5,274 nucleotides of DNA from NCBI GenBank assembly GCA_041749015.1, contig JBGTCD010000046.1, positions 1-5,274 on the forward strand. Reading direction: 5' to 3'. Made by a program: the position numbers and the translations under genes. Numbering within the stretch: the first letter of the stretch is position 1; each line of letters starts with the position of its first letter. This document shows, piece after piece, positions 5,020-5,274 of this stretch. The notes beneath the pieces are model-generated. The model was not told the DNA's origin. It was given only the letters and a program-made list of their open reading frames with translations, and ran no database searches. Source of the DNA: JBGTCD01 sp041749015 (lineage in GTDB: Bacteria; Bacteroidota; Bacteroidia; Cytophagales; Cyclobacteriaceae).

Positions 5020-5274
5020 TTATACAACATAACTCAATTCAATCAATCCTTTCTTACCATAAAAGTCCCGTGCACTACTATACCAATAATCTTCCTCGTT
5101 CTCCACAAAACCGCCCTCTACCGGATTTAAATTGATGTAATCTAACTTTTGATAAAACATATCTAAATTTAATATCTCGATTGGTTTATTATGCTGTTGC
5201 CATAATTGCCAATCATTATTATTTCCATTATCCATACCCGCCTGGTGCATCATTTCAAGCAGCCATGCTCTTCT
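5020..5274 (-). CDS. REP-associated tyrosine transposase (RAYT), C-terminal part (partial, runs off the right edge)
   Basis: C-terminal 84 residues of a Y1-type (IS200/IS605-related) single-strand DNA transposase of the RAYT group, which acts on REP palindromes. The visible part starts RRAWLLEMMHQAG and contains the RAYT hallmark FYQKLDYINLNPVEGGFV followed by DYWYSSARDFYGKKG. The catalytic tyrosine of such enzymes is expected in or near the helix that includes YQKLDYINLNP; I cannot say which Tyr from this fragment. The N-terminal HUH metal-binding motif lies outside the window. The frame is open through base 5274, so the gene continues to the right. It ends with TAA at 5020-5022, and palindrome 5 follows 10 bp later, the expected gene-plus-REP arrangement. 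Whether it is active cannot be judged without the N-terminus. Confidence 0.88.
   Translation of the reverse strand, partial: RRAWLLEMMHQAGMDNGNNNDWQLWQQHNKPIEILNLDMFYQKLDYINLNPVEGGFVENEEDYWYSSARDFYGKKGLIELSYVV

Overview
The window looks like chromosomal DNA of a Bacteroidota bacterium, probably in the Cytophagales range. This is inferred from four things: a -7 promoter element of the TAnnTTTG type, start codons with weak or no Shine-Dalgarno sequence in the transporter operon, the style of the SGLT-like symporters, and a REP-associated tyrosine transposase next to palindromes of a matching kind. Every gene I can support lies on the minus strand, so the biological order runs from the right edge of the window to the left.

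Left part (1-3423): a tight operon. Two paralogous sodium:solute symporters (SSS/SGLT-like, 528 and 522 aa) are followed by the first 41 codons of a glycerol kinase (glpK) that leaves the window at base 1. The gaps between the genes are only 9 and 10 bp. Upstream of the first symporter is a good Bacteroidota -7 element (3350-3357). Further upstream is a 13-of-14 match to the LacI/GalR-family operator consensus (3395-3408), enclosed by a nearly concentric 9-bp inverted repeat (3383-3391 and 3415-3423). Together these suggest a carbohydrate- or polyol-responsive uptake and phosphorylation unit. The pairing of Na+-symporters with a glycerol-type kinase, with no GlpF channel visible, is the metabolic curiosity here.

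Right part (3424-5274): an accessory, AT-richer stretch full of REP-like palindromes. It holds a small secreted protein of unknown function whose last codons are supplied by a palindrome, a cluster of three more palindromes including a 45-bp direct repeat, a complete HigA-type antitoxin, the C-terminal half of its HigB toxin, a fifth palindrome exactly at the toxin breakpoint, and the C-terminal 84 codons of a REP-associated tyrosine transposase (RAYT) that runs off the right edge.

Taken together, the right part reads as a RAYT/REP system that has reshaped a higBA toxin-antitoxin locus, leaving an apparently intact antitoxin beside a decapitated toxin. The same palindromes have been co-opted as coding sequence at two gene ends. 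No rRNA, tRNA, CRISPR array or convincing intrinsic terminator was seen.
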